The notes under the pieces: model-generated
Databases searched by the model: none
Told to the model about the DNA's origin: nothing
Seen by the model: the letters and a program-made list of their open reading frames with translations, nothing else
Translations under genes and position numbers: made by a program
Shown: piece after piece, positions 30,944-45,878 of the stretch
How positions within the stretch are numbered: position 1 is the stretch's first letter
Layout of the letters: every line of letters starts with the position of its first letter
Assembly (NCBI RefSeq): GCF_008124835.1
Contig: NZ_VNHW01000011.1
Span: 62,001 to 126,000 of the forward strand
Reading direction: 5' to 3'
DNA: 64,000 nucleotides
Source of the DNA: Blastococcus xanthinilyticus
GTDB lineage: Bacteria; Actinomycetota; Actinomycetes; Mycobacteriales; Geodermatophilaceae

Positions 30944-32332
30944 GTGGACGGTCGGGCCGAGGAGAGCATCTGGGACGCCGACCACCGGCGGACGACGACC
31001 GGGCTGCTGACCCTCGTCACGCTCATCGCCTTCGAAGCCATGGCGGTCGGCACGGCGATGCCCAGCGCGGTGGCCGAGCTCGACGCGGTCGCCTGGTACG
31101 CCTGGCCGTTCAGCGCCTTCCTCGTCACCTCGGTCGTCGGCATGGTCGTCGGCGGGGAGGTGGGGGACCGGCGAGCTCCCGGCCGGGGCGTCCTGGCCGG
31201 CGTGCTGGTGTTCGCGGCCGGCCTGGTCATCGCCGGGATCGCCCAGCACATGGCCGTGCTCGTCCTGGGCCGCGCCGTCCAGGGGCTCGGCGCCGGGGTG
31301 GTCATCGTGCTGCTCTACGTCATCGCCGGGCAGGCGTACTCCTCACGGCTGCGGCCCCGCCTGTTCGGCGCCTTCGCGGCGGGCTGGGTGCTGCCCGCGC
31401 TGATCGGCCCGCTGGCCGCCGGCCTGGTGACCACCCACGTCGGCTGGCGCGGCGTCTTCCTCGGGCTCGTGCCGCTGGTGGCGGCCGGGCTGGCGCTGCT
31501 GCTCACCGCCGGGCCCGGGCAGGCACCTGCCGGTGGCGGGACACCGCGGCCTAGCAAGGCCGGCTGGGCGCTGCTGACCGGTGCCGGCATCGCGGCGCTC
31601 CAGTACGCCGGCCAGCGCCTGGACCTCGTCGCCGTCGCCCTCGCCGTCGCGGGTGCCGCCGCCCTCGGCCTCGGGCTGCGCCGCCTCCTGCCCCGCGGCA
31701 CCGTCCGGGCCCGCGCCGGGATCCCGGCGGTCGTCGCCTCCCGCGGGCTGCTCGCCGGCGCCTTCTTCGGCATGGACGCGCTGATCCCGTTCGTGCTGAC
31801 CGAGCAGCACGGCTGGAGCGCCGCCACCGCCGGGCTGCCGCTGACCGCGGGTGCGGTCGGCTGGGTGCTCGCCGCGCAGCTCCAGGGACGGCGGCCCGAC
31901 CTCCCCCGCCAGCGGGTCCTGCGGGCGGGGTGCCTCGTGCTCGCCGCCGGTCTGGCCGCCACCGCCACGATCGCCGTCCCCGGGCTCGGCGGCTGGCCGG
32001 CCTACCTGACGTGGGGGCTGGCCGGCGTCGGCATGGGCCTGGGGATGCCGAGCGTCGGCGTGCTCCTGCTGGACCAGTCGCCGGAGGCCGAGCGCGGCGC
32101 CAACTCGGCGGCCCTGCAGATCTCCGATGTCACGGCCTCGGCCCTCCTCGTCGGGCTCGCCGGCGTGCTGGTGGCCGGTGCTGCCGACGGCGACGGCCCG
32201 CTGTGGCCCGCGGTCCTCGTCGCGGTCGCCGTCCTGACCGTTCCCGCGCTGCTGGGCGCGGGCATCGCCGGCCGCACCACGTCGCCGAGCCGAGGCGCTG
32301 CAGAGGGCGCGACTACATTGGCTGCGTCATGA
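30944..32332 (+). CDS. MFS transporter (multidrug-exporter type)
   Basis: A 462-residue inner-membrane protein with about 12-14 predicted helices. The loop between helices 2 and 3 carries [19 protein letters not shown], the MFS motif A, and helix 4 begins [20 protein letters not shown], a motif typical of drug/proton antiporters. The start is a GTG at 30944 without a strong ribosome-binding site. The stop overlaps the ATG of the cysteine desulfurase gene (ATGA). This is unusual company for an exporter and may be only chance packing. The substrate is unknown. Confidence 0.88.
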   Translation: MDGRAEESIWDADHRRTTTGLLTLVTLIAFEAMAVGTAMPSAVAELDAVAWYAWPFSAFLVTSVVGMVVGGEVGDRRAPGRGVLAGVLVFAAGLVIAGIAQHMAVLVLGRAVQGLGAGVVIVLLYVIAGQAYSSRLRPRLFGAFAAGWVLPALIGPLAAGLVTTHVGWRGVFLGLVPLVAAGLALLLTAGPGQAPAGGGTPRPSKAGWALLTGAGIAALQYAGQRLDLVAVALAVAGAAALGLGLRRLLPRGTVRARAGIPAVVASRGLLAGAFFGMDALIPFVLTEQHGWSAATAGLPLTAGAVGWVLAAQLQGRRPDLPRQRVLRAGCLVLAAGLAATATIAVPGLGGWPAYLTWGLAGVGMGLGMPSVGVLLLDQSPEAERGANSAALQISDVTASALLVGLAGVLVAGAADGDGPLWPAVLVAVAVLTVPALLGAGIAGRTTSPSRGAAEGATTLAAS

Positions 32333-33519
32333 CGTATCTCGACCACGCGGCGACCACGCCGGTGCTCCCCGAGGTCGTGGCCGCCATGGCCGAGCAGCTG
32401 GGCCGGGTCGGCAACGCCTCCTCCCTGCACGCCAGCGGCCGGGCGGCCCGCCGCGCCGCCGAGCAGGCGCGTGAGCGGCTGGCCGAGGCGCTCGGCGCCC
32501 GCCCGTCGGAGGTGCTGTTCACCGGCGGTGGCACCGAGAGCGACAACCTCGCCGTCAAGGGGCTGTTCTGGGCCCGGCGGCAGGCCGACTCCCGCCGTCG
32601 CCGGATCGTGGTCAGCCCGGCCGAGCACCACGCCGTCCTCGACAGCGTGGAGTGGCTGGCCAAGCACGAGGGCGCCGAGGTCACCTGGCTCTCCGTGGAG
32701 CCGTCGGGGCGGGTCACGCCGCGGGCGCTGGCCGAGGCCCTGGGCGACGGGACCGACGTCGCCGTCGCCAGCGTGATGTGGGCCAACAACGAGATCGGCA
32801 CGGTCAGCGACATCGCCGCCCTCGCCGCGACGGCGCACGACGTCGGCGTGCCGCTGCACACCGACGCGGTGCAGGCGGTCGGCCAGGTGCTGGTCGACTT
32901 CGGCGCCAGCGGCGTGGACGCGCTGACGATGACGGCGCACAAGCTCGGTGGGCCGATGGGCGTGGGAGCGCTGCTGCTGCGCCGCGAGGCGGAGTGCACG
33001 CCGCTGCTGCACGGAGGCGGCCAGGAGCGCGACGTCCGCTCCGGCACCCTGGACGTCGCCGCGATCGTCGGGCTCGCCGTGGCGGCGGCCGCGGCGGTCG
33101 AGGGCCGGGTGGAGCGCGCCGCGGAGCTGGCGCACCTGCGCGACCGGCTGGTGACCGGGGTCGTCGGCCAGGTGCCCGATGCCCAGCTCAACGGCCCGGC
33201 ACTGGACGACGTGGTGCGCTCCGGGCCCGGCCGGCTGCCCGGCAACGCCCACCTCTCCTTCCCGGGTGCGGAGGGCGACGCGCTGCTCATGCTCCTCGAC
33301 GCCCGCGGCATCGAGTGCTCCACCGGCTCCGCCTGCAGCGCCGGCGTCGCCCGGCCCAGCCACGTGCTGCTCGCCGTCGGCGCCGATCCCGACCGGGCGC
33401 GCAGCTCGCTGCGGTTCAGCCTCGGCCACACCAGCACCGACGCCGACGTCGACGCACTGCTGGACGTGATCGGCCCCGTGGTCGAGCGCGCCCGGCGGGC
33501 CGGCATGGGACGGCGCTGA
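32329..33519 (+). CDS. Cysteine desulfurase (NifS/IscS family)
   Basis: A 396-residue pyridoxal-phosphate enzyme that moves sulfur from cysteine to a persulfide carrier. It starts [14 protein letters not shown]. The PLP Lys is K205 in [14 protein letters not shown]. The cofactor-stacking His is in [11 protein letters not shown]. The persulfide-forming Cys is C336 in [17 protein letters not shown]. It lies directly before mnmA, only 2 nt from its start, as in many actinobacteria, so it most likely supplies sulfur for tRNA 2-thiouridine. The ATG overlaps the MFS stop; a TACATT box 9 nt upstream may give it its own promoter. Confidence 0.96.
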   Translation: MTYLDHAATTPVLPEVVAAMAEQLGRVGNASSLHASGRAARRAAEQARERLAEALGARPSEVLFTGGGTESDNLAVKGLFWARRQADSRRRRIVVSPAEHHAVLDSVEWLAKHEGAEVTWLSVEPSGRVTPRALAEALGDGTDVAVASVMWANNEIGTVSDIAALAATAHDVGVPLHTDAVQAVGQVLVDFGASGVDALTMTAHKLGGPMGVGALLLRREAECTPLLHGGGQERDVRSGTLDVAAIVGLAVAAAAAVEGRVERAAELAHLRDRLVTGVVGQVPDAQLNGPALDDVVRSGPGRLPGNAHLSFPGAEGDALLMLLDARGIECSTGSACSAGVARPSHVLLAVGADPDRARSSLRFSLGHTSTDADVDALLDVIGPVVERARRAGMGRR

Positions 33520-33521
33520 CC

Positions 33522-34619
33522 GTGCGCGTCCTGGCCGCCATGAGCGGGGGAGTGGACTCCGCGGTCGCCGCCGCGCTCGCGGTGGACGCGGGGCACGACG
33601 TCACCGGCGTCCACCTCGCGCTGTCGCAGGACCGGCAGGCCCTCCGCAGCGGCTCCCGCGGGTGCTGCAGCGTCGAGGACTCCCACGACGCCCGGCGGGT
33701 GGCCGACGAGCTGGGCATCCCGTTCTACGTCTGGGACATGGCCGACCGGTTCACCGAGGACGTCGTCGACGACTTCGTGGCCGAGTACGCCGCCGGCCGC
33801 ACCCCCAACCCGTGCCTCCGGTGCAACGAGAAGATCAAGTTCTCCGCGGTGCTGGACCGGGCGCGGGCGCTCGGCTTCGACGCCGTGGTCACCGGCCACC
33901 ACGCCCGGCTGGCCGACGGCGAGCTGCGCCGCTCGGTGGACGCGGCGAAGGACCAGTCCTACGTGCTCGGCGTGCTCACCGCCGACCAGCTGGCCGCGGC
34001 GGTGTTCCCGCTCGGTGGCATGACCAAGGACCGCGTGCGGGAGATCGCCGCCGAGCGCGGCTTCGCCGTGGCCACCAAGGCCGACTCGCACGACATCTGC
34101 TTCATCCCCGACGGCGACACCCGCGGCTTCCTGGCCCGCCGGCTCGGCAGTCGCCCGGGGCCGGTGGTCGACGCCGCCACCGGTGCCACGGTCGGTGCGC
34201 ACGAGGGGACCTACGGGTTCACCGTGGGCCAGCGGCGCGGGCTCGGCGTCAGCACCGGCGACCAGGAGCCTCGCTACGTGCTCGGCATCGAGCCGGTGAC
34301 CCGCACCGTCACCATCGGCACCGCCGAGCTCGCCGGGGTGGACGAGATCACGACGGCGGGGGCGACCTGGACGTCGGCCGCGCCGGCCCTGCCGCTGCGG
34401 GCCCAGGTGCAGCTGCGGGCGCACGGGGAGCCGGTGCCCTGCGAGGTCGTCGCGGGCGCCGACGGCGGGCTGGTGATCGCCCTCGACGCGGTGCAGCGCG
34501 GGGTGGCGGCCGGGCAGTCCGCCGTCCTCTACGAGCCCGACGCCGTGCGCGGTGACCGCGTCCTGGGCCAGGCCGCGATCCGCGCCACCCGCAGGCGGCC
34601 GGCCGCGGTCGGTCGCTGA
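33522..34619 (+). CDS. mnmA: tRNA-specific 2-thiouridylase
   Basis: Thiolates U34 of tRNA-Lys, -Glu and -Gln using ATP and sulfur from the adjacent desulfurase. The protein has 365 residues. The PP-loop motif SGGVDS is at residues 8-13. The catalytic Cys98 lies in [16 protein letters not shown], and the second, persulfide Cys193 in [28 protein letters not shown] and the C-terminal beta barrel follow. A GTG at 33522 gives the family's normal N-terminus [13 protein letters not shown] and lies 2 nt after the desulfurase stop. Confidence 0.97.
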   Translation: MRVLAAMSGGVDSAVAAALAVDAGHDVTGVHLALSQDRQALRSGSRGCCSVEDSHDARRVADELGIPFYVWDMADRFTEDVVDDFVAEYAAGRTPNPCLRCNEKIKFSAVLDRARALGFDAVVTGHHARLADGELRRSVDAAKDQSYVLGVLTADQLAAAVFPLGGMTKDRVREIAAERGFAVATKADSHDICFIPDGDTRGFLARRLGSRPGPVVDAATGATVGAHEGTYGFTVGQRRGLGVSTGDQEPRYVLGIEPVTRTVTIGTAELAGVDEITTAGATWTSAAPALPLRAQVQLRAHGEPVPCEVVAGADGGLVIALDAVQRGVAAGQSAVLYEPDAVRGDRVLGQAAIRATRRRPAAVGR

Positions 34620-34637
34620 GGCGGACCACCGGACGGC

Positions 34638-34643
34638 TACCGT
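34638..34643 (+). promoter_or_regulatory. -10-like box TACCGT of the MetE-like gene
   Basis: TACCGT lies 7 nt before the GTG at 34651, in the short gap after mnmA. Confidence 0.4.
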
Positions 34644-34650
34644 CGCCGTC

Positions 34651-35700
34651 GTGACCACCCCGCCCGATCCCCCCGCCCTCGTCCTGCCCGGCGGGGACGG
34701 CGCTGCGGAGCCGGTCCCGGCTCCTGAGCCGTGGGGAGGTGCCTCCGGCGTCGGATCGCTGCCCGGCGCCGACCCGGCCGAGGCGCTGCGCACGGTGGTG
34801 GGGGAGCTGCCGGGGTTCGCGCACCTGCCCGAGCTGCCCGGCCGCGGGCCGGGCGCGGACATGCTCGGCCGCTCGGCCGCGCTGCTGGTCGACCTCGCCG
34901 TGGACCTGACGCCGGCCGGCTGGCGGCTGGTCCCGCGGCCCGGGATCGACCACCAGCGGGCCGAGGAGTTCCTGGCCCGCGACCTCGACGCGCTGCACGA
35001 CGTCGCCGAAGGGTGGACCGGCCCGTTCAAGGTGCAGGCCGCCGGGCCGTGGACGCTGGCCGCCGGCCTCGAGCGCACCCGCGGGGACCGGGCCGTCGTC
35101 GACCCGGGCGCCCGCCGCGACCTCGCGCAGTCCCTGGCCGAGGGCCTCGCCGCCCACGTGGCCGCCGTGCGGGCCCGGGTGCCCGGCGCGCGGGTCGTGG
35201 TGCAGCTCGACGAGCCGTCGCTCCCGGCCGTCCTGCAGGGCGGGCTGCCCACCGCCAGCGGGTTCGGGAAGCTCGGGGCCGTGGCGGCCGACGTGGTGGA
35301 GCAGGAGCTGGCCGCGGTGATCCGGGCCCTGCCCGGCCCGGTGGTCGTGCACTGCTGCGACCGGCGGGTGCCGCTGGACCTGCTCCGCGCCGCCGGCGCC
35401 GGCGGCCTCTCCTTCGACCTCGGCCTCGTCCAGGACCTGGACGCGGTCGGCACCGCGGTCGAGGCCGGCGTGCACCTGCTGCCCGGCGTCGTGCCGGGCA
35501 CCGATGCGACCCTGCCGGCGCCGAAGGCGACGGCCTCCCGGGTGGCGGCCTGGTGGCGCGAGCTCGGCTTCCCCGCGGACGACCTGCCGGCCGCGGTCAC
35601 CCTGACCCCGGCGTGCGGGCTGGCCGGGGCGACGCCCGCCTACGCCCGCGCGGCGATGCGGCAGGTCCGCGAAGCGGCGAAGTACCTGCTGCCGGAGTAG
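34651..35700 (+). CDS. MetE C-terminal-like protein (putative methionine synthase)
   Basis: A 349-residue protein with the UroD/MetE-like barrel. It corresponds to only the C-terminal half of a full MetE (about 750 residues). Zinc-ligand candidates are present: His-Cys-Cys in GPVVVHCCDRRVPLDLL and Cys in TLTPACGLAGATPAYARAAM, resembling His641, Cys643 and Cys726 of E. coli MetE. GVGSLPGADPAEALRTV near the N-terminus is typical of short MetE-like proteins. Such proteins use a methyl donor other than polyglutamylated folate or have unknown roles, so the methionine synthase name is tentative. It sits between mnmA and ligA, like Rv3015c in M. tuberculosis. Confidence 0.82.
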   Translation: MTTPPDPPALVLPGGDGAAEPVPAPEPWGGASGVGSLPGADPAEALRTVVGELPGFAHLPELPGRGPGADMLGRSAALLVDLAVDLTPAGWRLVPRPGIDHQRAEEFLARDLDALHDVAEGWTGPFKVQAAGPWTLAAGLERTRGDRAVVDPGARRDLAQSLAEGLAAHVAAVRARVPGARVVVQLDEPSLPAVLQGGLPTASGFGKLGAVAADVVEQELAAVIRALPGPVVVHCCDRRVPLDLLRAAGAGGLSFDLGLVQDLDAVGTAVEAGVHLLPGVVPGTDATLPAPKATASRVAAWWRELGFPADDLPAAVTLTPACGLAGATPAYARAAMRQVREAAKYLLPE

Positions 35701-35701
35701 C

Positions 35702-36067
35702 TCAGTCCAGGACCGCGACGGCGATGCCGACAGCGGCGGCGACCAGGACCGCCAGCACCGCGAGCGCCTGCAGCGACGGCGGCATCCGGGCGAACGCCGG
35801 CCGGTCCCGGAGGAGGGCCAGGAGAACCATGCCGAGGAGGCCGCCGATGCCGAGGAACGGGGCGGCGAAGGCTGCCGCGAGGCCCACGCCGTCGGCCGGC
35901 GTCACGGAGCAGCCGAACCCGATGCCGGTGCACTGGCCGTCCGCGTTCTCGTCCGGCAGCACCAGCGAGCCGACGACCACGGCCAGCGCCGGGAGCAGCC
36001 AGAGCACGCCCAGGACGTACCAGTAGGCGCGGGCGCCCGGCCTCCGGTCGCTGAGCGGGGAAGTCAT
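35702..36067 (-). CDS. Small membrane protein, unknown function
   Basis: A 121-residue protein with three hydrophobic segments: about residues 17-36 (YVLGVLWLLPALAVVVGSLV), 60-85 and 99-120. Two Cys residues in the first loop (GQCTGIGFGCSV) could form a disulphide outside the cell. An ATG 9 nt upstream (36076) is also possible. It converges on the MetE-like gene with one base between the stop codons, and is divergent from the M16-like gene. I do not recognise a family. Confidence 0.72.
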   Translation of the reverse strand: MTSPLSDRRPGARAYWYVLGVLWLLPALAVVVGSLVLPDENADGQCTGIGFGCSVTPADGVGLAAAFAAPFLGIGGLLGMVLLALLRDRPAFARMPPSLQALAVLAVLVAAAVGIAVAVLD

Positions 36068-36187
36068 GCCGCGCATCCTGGCCCATCCCGGTGCCGCGCC
36101 AGGTCCGTGACGCGGCGAAGTGCCCGCCGGCTGACCGACGGTCACGACCCGCCGGGAAATGAGTCGGCCGGACCGGGCCGCAGCACC

Positions 36188-36193
36188 TAGCCT
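36188..36193 (+). promoter_or_regulatory. -10-like box TAGCCT of the M16-like gene
   Basis: TAGCCT lies 6 nt before the GTG at 36200 and fixes this GTG as the probable start. Confidence 0.45.
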
Positions 36194-36199
36194 GCCGCC

Positions 36200-40646
<4,447 letters not shown>

Positions 40647-40661
40647 CCGGCCCGGGCCGGG

Positions 40662-40690
40662 TTGACCGGCCCGCGGTGGCTGCCTAGGTT
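40662..40690 (+). promoter_or_regulatory. Promoter with 17-bp spacing upstream of the glyoxalase-like gene
   Basis: TTGACC (40662-40667), 17 bp, TAGGTT (40685-40690). Transcription would start near 40697, leaving a leader of about 145 nt before the ATG at 40842. The leader contains a 35-codon ORF at 40702-40809 and no element I recognise. Confidence 0.6.
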
Positions 40691-40841
40691 CTGGTCGGCT
40701 GATGCGGCCGGCCGCTCGCGCCCCTCCGGGGTCTGGTGAACGCATCGAGGCACCGTCTGATCCGTCGACCGGTCCACCACGGCGAACGAGTCGGCAACGC
40801 GAGCACTGACGCGCACCGACGGTTCGCCGATCGGAGGATCC

Positions 40842-41486
40842 ATGTCGGGTACCGACCCGGGCTCCGCGCCCGGCAGCCTGCGCGCCAAGCAGATGGCCGT
40901 GAGGCTCCGCGCCGACCTGCGCGCGCACCACGCGGTCGAGCTCACCCACGGCCAGTGCCTGGAGCTGGTGGCCCGCCAGCACGGCGCGGCCGACTGGAAC
41001 ACCCTGGTCGCCCGGCCTCCCCGCGGCACGGCGGAGGTCCCGTGGGGAGCGGCCGGGGCCACGATCCCGGTGCTCCGGATCTTCTCCGTGGCGGCGGCGC
41101 TGCAGTTCTACGTGGACTTCCTGGGGTTCCAGCTGGACTTCGGAGGGCCGTCGGGCGGCCCGGGCACGCCCTACTACGGACAGGTCACCCGGGCGGCCAC
41201 CACGGTGCACCTCACCGAGGTCCCCTACGCCCCCGGCGTCGGGGCGACGGTGCTGGTCTGGGTCACGGGGCTGGACCGGCTCCGGGCCGAGCTCGACGCC
41301 CGACGGGCGGAGGTGCCGGTCTGGGGTCCGGCGGTCTGGGTCCCCGAGATCGAGCAGGCCCCGTGGGGAGCCCGCGTGCTGACCCTCGCCGATCCGTTCG
41401 GCAACCACCTGCACCTCAACGAGCCCGACGACGCCGACGCCCGGCGGGTGCTGCCGGCGTGGGGAGGAGCCGGGTCCGGCGGCTGA
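40842..41486 (+). CDS. Glyoxalase-superfamily (VOC) protein with N-terminal helical extension
   Basis: A 214-residue protein. Residues 1-65 match the helical N-terminal segment of a subgroup of glyoxalase-superfamily proteins ([20 protein letters not shown], then [20 protein letters not shown]). Residues about 75-200 are a VOC unit ([20 protein letters not shown], ... [20 protein letters not shown]). The ATG has GGAGG 4 nt upstream, in contrast to the leaderless genes around it. It may bind and inactivate an electrophile or drug; the ligand is unknown. It converges on the ACT-domain gene. Confidence 0.87.
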   Translation: MSGTDPGSAPGSLRAKQMAVRLRADLRAHHAVELTHGQCLELVARQHGAADWNTLVARPPRGTAEVPWGAAGATIPVLRIFSVAAALQFYVDFLGFQLDFGGPSGGPGTPYYGQVTRAATTVHLTEVPYAPGVGATVLVWVTGLDRLRAELDARRAEVPVWGPAVWVPEIEQAPWGARVLTLADPFGNHLHLNEPDDADARRVLPAWGGAGSGG

Positions 41487-41532
41487 CCGCCGGGTGGTCG
41501 ACGACCGGGGTGGGACGCCGGCGGCGGTGAGG

Positions 41533-42213
41533 TCAGGTCGGCGGGAGGTGGGTGACCGTGGCCGCGATACCGGTCAGGTGCGCCAGCCGGAGCAGCTCCG
41601 AGCGGCGGAACGCCGGGCCGCCCGATCGGCCGACGACCACCGCGCGCGTCCCGGTGCCCGACGGCGCGGCCATCATCTCGATGGCCATCTCCTGCCAGCG
41701 CTCGGGCAGCCACGCGTCGTCGCTGGGCAGCAGCACCGGCCCGCCCAGCGGCAGCCACGGCAGCGTGAGACCGGTGAACTCCGGTGCCGCCTCCGACGCC
41801 GCCACCACGGCCGAGGCGTCCAGCGGCGCCGGCTGGCCGGCACCGTCGAGGATCACCGCCCACCCGCTGTGGAAGACCCGGGGCAGCTCGGCGACCAGCA
41901 CGCCGGCCGCCGTCCCGTCGCCGCCGCGGGCCAGGGCGTCGAGCAGCTCCAGCTCCCGGTGGGTGTCCAGCGGGCCGGCGAACGGCCGCAGCGACTCCAC
42001 CTGCACCCCCGGCACCGCCTGCGCGACCGTGATCAGGCTGTCGGGCAGCCGGTCGGCCGGGAGGTCGACGACCACGTCGTCCACGGCGATGCCGTGGCCC
42101 CGCTCGAGGACGTCGAGGGAGACGATGTCGATGCCGGCCGCGCCCAGCGCGGACGCCACCGAGCCGAGGATGCCGGGGCGGTCGGGCAGCACCAGTCGCA
42201 GGAGATAGGACAC
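41533..42213 (-). CDS. ACT-domain protein
   Basis: A 226-residue protein beginning with an ACT domain ([40 protein letters not shown]). A second, less typical domain from about residue 90 contains a GAF-like pattern ([20 protein letters not shown]). ACT domains bind amino acids as regulatory ligands. It is divergent from gatC and lies near ligA, the same position as Rv3013 in M. tuberculosis. The GTG start has GGAGG 5 nt upstream. The role is unknown; amino-acid sensing is an inference from the domain. Confidence 0.87.
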   Translation of the reverse strand: MSYLLRLVLPDRPGILGSVASALGAAGIDIVSLDVLERGHGIAVDDVVVDLPADRLPDSLITVAQAVPGVQVESLRPFAGPLDTHRELELLDALARGGDGTAAGVLVAELPRVFHSGWAVILDGAGQPAPLDASAVVAASEAAPEFTGLTLPWLPLGGPVLLPSDDAWLPERWQEMAIEMMAAPSGTGTRAVVVGRSGGPAFRRSELLRLAHLTGIAATVTHLPPT

Positions 42214-42379
42214 GCATCCTCCGGGGAGCCTCGCCGGTCCGGCCGATCTCCGTCGATCGCGGTCAGCCGCAGCCTCTCACGCCGACGGGTGGCCGGAAGG
42301 CCCCACGTACAGTGTCCCGGTCACGTCCCGGGCCGAGAGCGGGCCGACGGGCACTGCCGAAGTGGAGTTCTCCCGCAGC

Positions 42380-42697
42380 ATGAGCACCCCCTCCCCGAAG
42401 GGCCGGCTGACCCGCGACGAGGTGGCGCACCTGGCGCACCTGTCCCGGCTGGCGTGCAGCGACGAGGAGCTCGAGCTCTTCGCCGGTCAGCTCGCCGCCG
42501 TGCTGGACGCCGTCGCGCAGGTCGGCAAGGCCGACGTCGCCGACGTCGCCCCCACGACGCACGCGGTGCCGATGACCAACGTCATGCGGCCCGACGTCGC
42601 CCGTCCGAGCCTGCCCCGCGACGCCGTCCTGGCCGGCGCGCCCGCCGCGGAGGACGACCGGTTTCGCGTGCCGCGCATCCTGGGGGAGGAGGCGTGA
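42380..42697 (+). CDS. gatC: Asp-tRNA(Asn)/Glu-tRNA(Gln) amidotransferase subunit C
   Basis: A 105-residue subunit that stabilises GatA on GatB. The family signature [29 protein letters not shown] is clear and the tail FRVPRILGE is typical. The ATG at 42380 was chosen; an in-frame GTG at 42362 could also serve. A TACAGT box about 75 nt upstream gives the operon a short leader. It is the first gene of gatCAB, with its stop overlapping the GTG of gatA. Confidence 0.95.
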   Translation: MSTPSPKGRLTRDEVAHLAHLSRLACSDEELELFAGQLAAVLDAVAQVGKADVADVAPTTHAVPMTNVMRPDVARPSLPRDAVLAGAPAAEDDRFRVPRILGEEA

Positions 42698-44247
42698 GCT
42701 CTCCCGACCTGACCACCACCAGCGCCGCCGACCTGAGCCGCGCACTCCAGGCGGGGGAGCTGAGCTCCGCCGAGGTCACCCGCGCCTACCTCGACCGGAT
42801 CGCGACCGAGGACGGCGCGCTGGGTGCCTACCTGCACGTCGACGCGGAGGCCGCGCTGGCGACCGCCGGCGCCGTCGACGCCGCCCGGGCCGAGGGCCGC
42901 GAGCTGGGCCCGCTGGCCGGTGTCCCGCTGGCGCTCAAGGACGTCGTCGTCACCGAGGGCGTGCCCACCACCAGCGGCTCGAAGATCCTCGAGGGCTGGC
43001 GCCCGCCGTACGACGCCACCCTGGCCGCGAAGCTCAAGACCGCGGGCACCGTGCTGCTCGGCAAGACCAACATGGACGAGTTCGCCATGGGCTCCTCCAC
43101 GGAGAACTCCGCCTACCGGGTCACCCGCAACCCGTGGGACCACGACCGGATCCCCGGCGGCTCGTCGGGCGGGTCCTCCGCGGCGGTCGCCGGCGGGCTG
43201 GCCCCCTGGTCGATCGGTACCGACACCGGTGGCTCGATCCGGCAGCCGGCCGCGCTCACCGGGCTGGTCGGGCACAAGCCCACCTACGGCTCGGTGTCGC
43301 GGTACGGGCTGATCGCCTTCTCCTCGAGCCTGGACCAGGCCGGCCCGATGACCCGCACCGTCCTGGACGCGGCGCTGCTGCACGAGGCCATCGCCGGCCA
43401 CGACACCTACGACTCGACGAGCATCGACTGCCCCATTCCCGTGCTGGCCGAGGCGGCCCGCCGCGGCGCCGGGGGAGAGCTCGCCGGCCTGAAGGTGGGC
43501 GTCGTCCGCGAGCTGGGCGGGGAGGGGCACACCGAGGGGTACGAGCAGGGCGTGCTCGACCGCTTCCGGGAGGCGGTGGCCCTGCTGGAGAGCATGGGTG
43601 CGGAGGTGCGGGAGGTCTCCTGCCCGGCCTTCGACCTCGCGCTGCCGGCCTACTACCTGATCGCGCCCAGCGAGGCCTCGTCCAACCTGGCTCGCTTCGA
43701 CGGGGTCCGCTACGGGCTCCGCGTGGGCGACGACGGCAGCCGCGACCTCGACGAGGTCATGGCGCTCACCCGCGAGCAGGGCTTCGGCGCCGAGGTGAAG
43801 CGCCGGATCATCCTGGGCAGCTACGCGCTGTCGGCCGGCTACTACGACGCCTACTACGGCCAGGCCCAGAAGGTGCGCACGTTGATCGGCCGCGACTTCA
43901 CCGCCGCGTTCAGCACCGACGACGGCCTGGGCCTCGACGTGCTGGTCAGCCCGACCACCCCCACGGTCGCGTTCCCGATCGGGTCCCGGGTCGACGACCC
44001 GATCGCCATGTACGCCGCGGACCTGTGCACGCTGCCGGCGAGCCTCGCCGGGGTGCCGGCCATCTCGGTGCCCTGCGGGCTGTCCGAGGGGCTGCCGGTG
44101 GGCTTCCAGATCATGGCCCCGGCGCTCGCCGACGACCGCTGCTACCGCGTCGCCGCCGCGCTGGAGGCGGCGCAGGACGCCGCCCGCGGGCACCGGCTGC
44201 TGGACGAGCTGGGCCGCCTCGGCTCGAAGGAGGACACGCCCTCATGA
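42694..44247 (+). CDS. gatA: Asp-tRNA(Asn)/Glu-tRNA(Gln) amidotransferase subunit A
   Basis: A 517-residue amidase that releases ammonia from glutamine for GatB. The Ser-Ser-Lys catalytic set is visible: Lys in [14 protein letters not shown], and the serines in [20 protein letters not shown] and [34 protein letters not shown] is strongly conserved. The GTG start overlaps the gatC stop (GTGA) after a GGAGGAGG ribosome-binding site. Confidence 0.97.
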   Translation: MSSPDLTTTSAADLSRALQAGELSSAEVTRAYLDRIATEDGALGAYLHVDAEAALATAGAVDAARAEGRELGPLAGVPLALKDVVVTEGVPTTSGSKILEGWRPPYDATLAAKLKTAGTVLLGKTNMDEFAMGSSTENSAYRVTRNPWDHDRIPGGSSGGSSAAVAGGLAPWSIGTDTGGSIRQPAALTGLVGHKPTYGSVSRYGLIAFSSSLDQAGPMTRTVLDAALLHEAIAGHDTYDSTSIDCPIPVLAEAARRGAGGELAGLKVGVVRELGGEGHTEGYEQGVLDRFREAVALLESMGAEVREVSCPAFDLALPAYYLIAPSEASSNLARFDGVRYGLRVGDDGSRDLDEVMALTREQGFGAEVKRRIILGSYALSAGYYDAYYGQAQKVRTLIGRDFTAAFSTDDGLGLDVLVSPTTPTVAFPIGSRVDDPIAMYAADLCTLPASLAGVPAISVPCGLSEGLPVGFQIMAPALADDRCYRVAAALEAAQDAARGHRLLDELGRLGSKEDTPS

Positions 44248-45746
44248 GCACCGACACCCTGGTCGACTTCGACGAGCTGCTCACCCGCTACGAGCCGGTG
44301 ATCGGGCTGGAGACCCACGTCGAGCTGGGCACCGCGTCGAAGATGTTCTGCGGCTGCTCCACCACCTTCGGCGCCGAGCCCAACACCCAGACCTGCCCGG
44401 TGTGCCTGGGGCTGCCCGGGTCGCTGCCCGCGGCGAACGAGGCCGCCATCGAGGCGACCATCCGGATCGGGCTGGCGCTCGGCTGCCGCATCGCCACCTG
44501 GTCCCGGTTCGCGCGCAAGAACTACTTCTACCCGGACATCCCCAAGGGCTTCCAGACCAGCCAGTACGACGAGCCGCTCTGCACCGCGGGGCACCTGGAC
44601 GTCGAGGTCGACGGCGAGATCTACCGGGTGGAGATCGAGCGGGTGCACCTGGAGGAGGACACCGGCAAGAACCTGCACGTCGGTGGCTCCACCGGGCGCA
44701 TCCACGGGGCCGACCACTCGCTGGTCGACTACAACCGGGCCGGCATCCCGCTCGTCGAGATCGTCACCCGGCCCGTTCCAGGCGCCGGCGCCAAGGCGCC
44801 GGAGGTGGCGCGTGCCTACGTCACGGAGCTGCGGGAGATCCTGCTCGCCCTCGGCGTCTCCGAGGTGCGGATGGAGCAGGGCAACCTGCGCTGCGACGTG
44901 AACACCTCCCTGGCGCCGACCGGCAGCCTGGAGTGGGGCACCCGCACGGAGACCAAGAACGTCAACTCGCTGCGGTCGGTGGAGCGCTCGGTGCGCTTCG
45001 AGATGCGCCGGCAGGCCGCCGTCCTGGACGCCGGTGAGCGCGTGGTGCAGGAGACCCGTCACTTCCACGAGGACACCGGCAGTACCTCGCCCGGGCGCAG
45101 CAAGGAGGAGGCGACCGACTACCGGTACTTCCCCGAGCCCGACCTGGTGCCCATCGCCCCCGACGAGGAGTGGGTCGAGAAGCTGCGGGTCGCCCTCCCG
45201 GAGCTCCCCGCCGCCCGCCGGGTGCGCCTGCAGCAGGAGTGGGGCATCTCGCCGACCGAGATGGCGTGGCTGGTCAACGCCGGCGCCGTCGAGCTGGTCA
45301 GCGACACGGTGGCCGCCGGCGCCTCCCCGGGCGACGCGCGCAAGTGGTGGCTGGGCGACCTCGCCCGCCGGGCCAACGACGCCGGGACCGACCTCGGCGA
45401 GCTGGCCATCAGCCCGGCGCAGGTGGCCGAGCTGATCGGCCTCGTCTCGGCCGGCACGATCAACGACCAGCTGGCCCGGCAGGCGCTCGACGGCGTGCTC
45501 GCCGGCGAGGGCGACCCGGCGGCCGTCGTCGAGGCCCGCGGCCTGGCCGTCATGGGCGAGTCCGACGAGCTGGTCGCCGCGGTCGACGCGGCCATCGAGG
45601 GGAACCCCGACGTCGCCGAGAAGGTGCGCGGCGGCAAGGTGCAGGCCATCGGCGCGTTGGTCGGCGCGGTCATGAAGACCACCCGCGGGAAGGCCGACGC
45701 CGCGACCGTGAAGCGGATGCTCGAGGAGCGCCTGGTCAGCAGTTGA
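44244..45746 (+). CDS. gatB: Asp-tRNA(Asn)/Glu-tRNA(Gln) amidotransferase subunit B
   Basis: A 500-residue kinase/amidotransferase subunit that activates Glu-tRNA(Gln) or Asp-tRNA(Asn) and amidates it with ammonia from GatA. Early motifs [40 protein letters not shown] (zinc cysteines) and [19 protein letters not shown] are those of the family, and the C-terminal YqeY-like tail ends [10 protein letters not shown]. The ATG overlaps the gatA stop (ATGA). It is followed by a long hairpin and a copy of the dispersed repeat. Confidence 0.97.
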   Translation: MSTDTLVDFDELLTRYEPVIGLETHVELGTASKMFCGCSTTFGAEPNTQTCPVCLGLPGSLPAANEAAIEATIRIGLALGCRIATWSRFARKNYFYPDIPKGFQTSQYDEPLCTAGHLDVEVDGEIYRVEIERVHLEEDTGKNLHVGGSTGRIHGADHSLVDYNRAGIPLVEIVTRPVPGAGAKAPEVARAYVTELREILLALGVSEVRMEQGNLRCDVNTSLAPTGSLEWGTRTETKNVNSLRSVERSVRFEMRRQAAVLDAGERVVQETRHFHEDTGSTSPGRSKEEATDYRYFPEPDLVPIAPDEEWVEKLRVALPELPAARRVRLQQEWGISPTEMAWLVNAGAVELVSDTVAAGASPGDARKWWLGDLARRANDAGTDLGELAISPAQVAELIGLVSAGTINDQLARQALDGVLAGEGDPAAVVEARGLAVMGESDELVAAVDAAIEGNPDVAEKVRGGKVQAIGALVGAVMKTTRGKADAATVKRMLEERLVSS

Positions 45747-45750
45747 GGTC

Positions 45751-45798
45751 GGGACTCTCCGGGCACCACGTCACGCCGAGTGGGGCCCGGAGGGTCCC
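45751..45798 (+). terminator. Long hairpin after gatB
   Basis: GGGACTCTCCGGGC (45751-45764) and GCCCGGAGGGTCCC (45785-45798) pair over 14 positions with one mismatch, around a 20-nt loop, 5 nt after the gatB stop. The right arm is also part of the dispersed repeat, so its first hairpin and this terminator are alternative folds. Confidence 0.7.
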
Positions 45799-45878
45799 GC
45801 GCAGCCGTGACTCAGCGGCTCAGCTCACCGGGGGACGGCATGTGGCCGCGGTGCGATCCGGAGGATCGCAATGTCAGA
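45772..45878 (+). repeat. Dispersed structured repeat, copy A
   Basis: About 107 bp, closely similar to the minus-strand copy at 62.9 kb. Three hairpins can form: GGGGCCC-GGA-GGGTCCC (45782-45798), AGCCG...CGGCT (45803-45820) and TGCGATCC-GGA-GGATCGCA (45852-45870), followed by ATGTCA. It fills the gap between convergent gatB and the sugar dehydrogenase gene and ends inside the latter's stop codon. Together with the gatB hairpin it accounts for all of 45747-45873. Confidence 0.8.

Noticed and set aside
34651-35700. Truncated metE pseudogene
   Set aside because: The short protein has its own start signal, zinc-ligand residues and a conserved place between mnmA and ligA; stand-alone MetE-like proteins of this size are common in the group.
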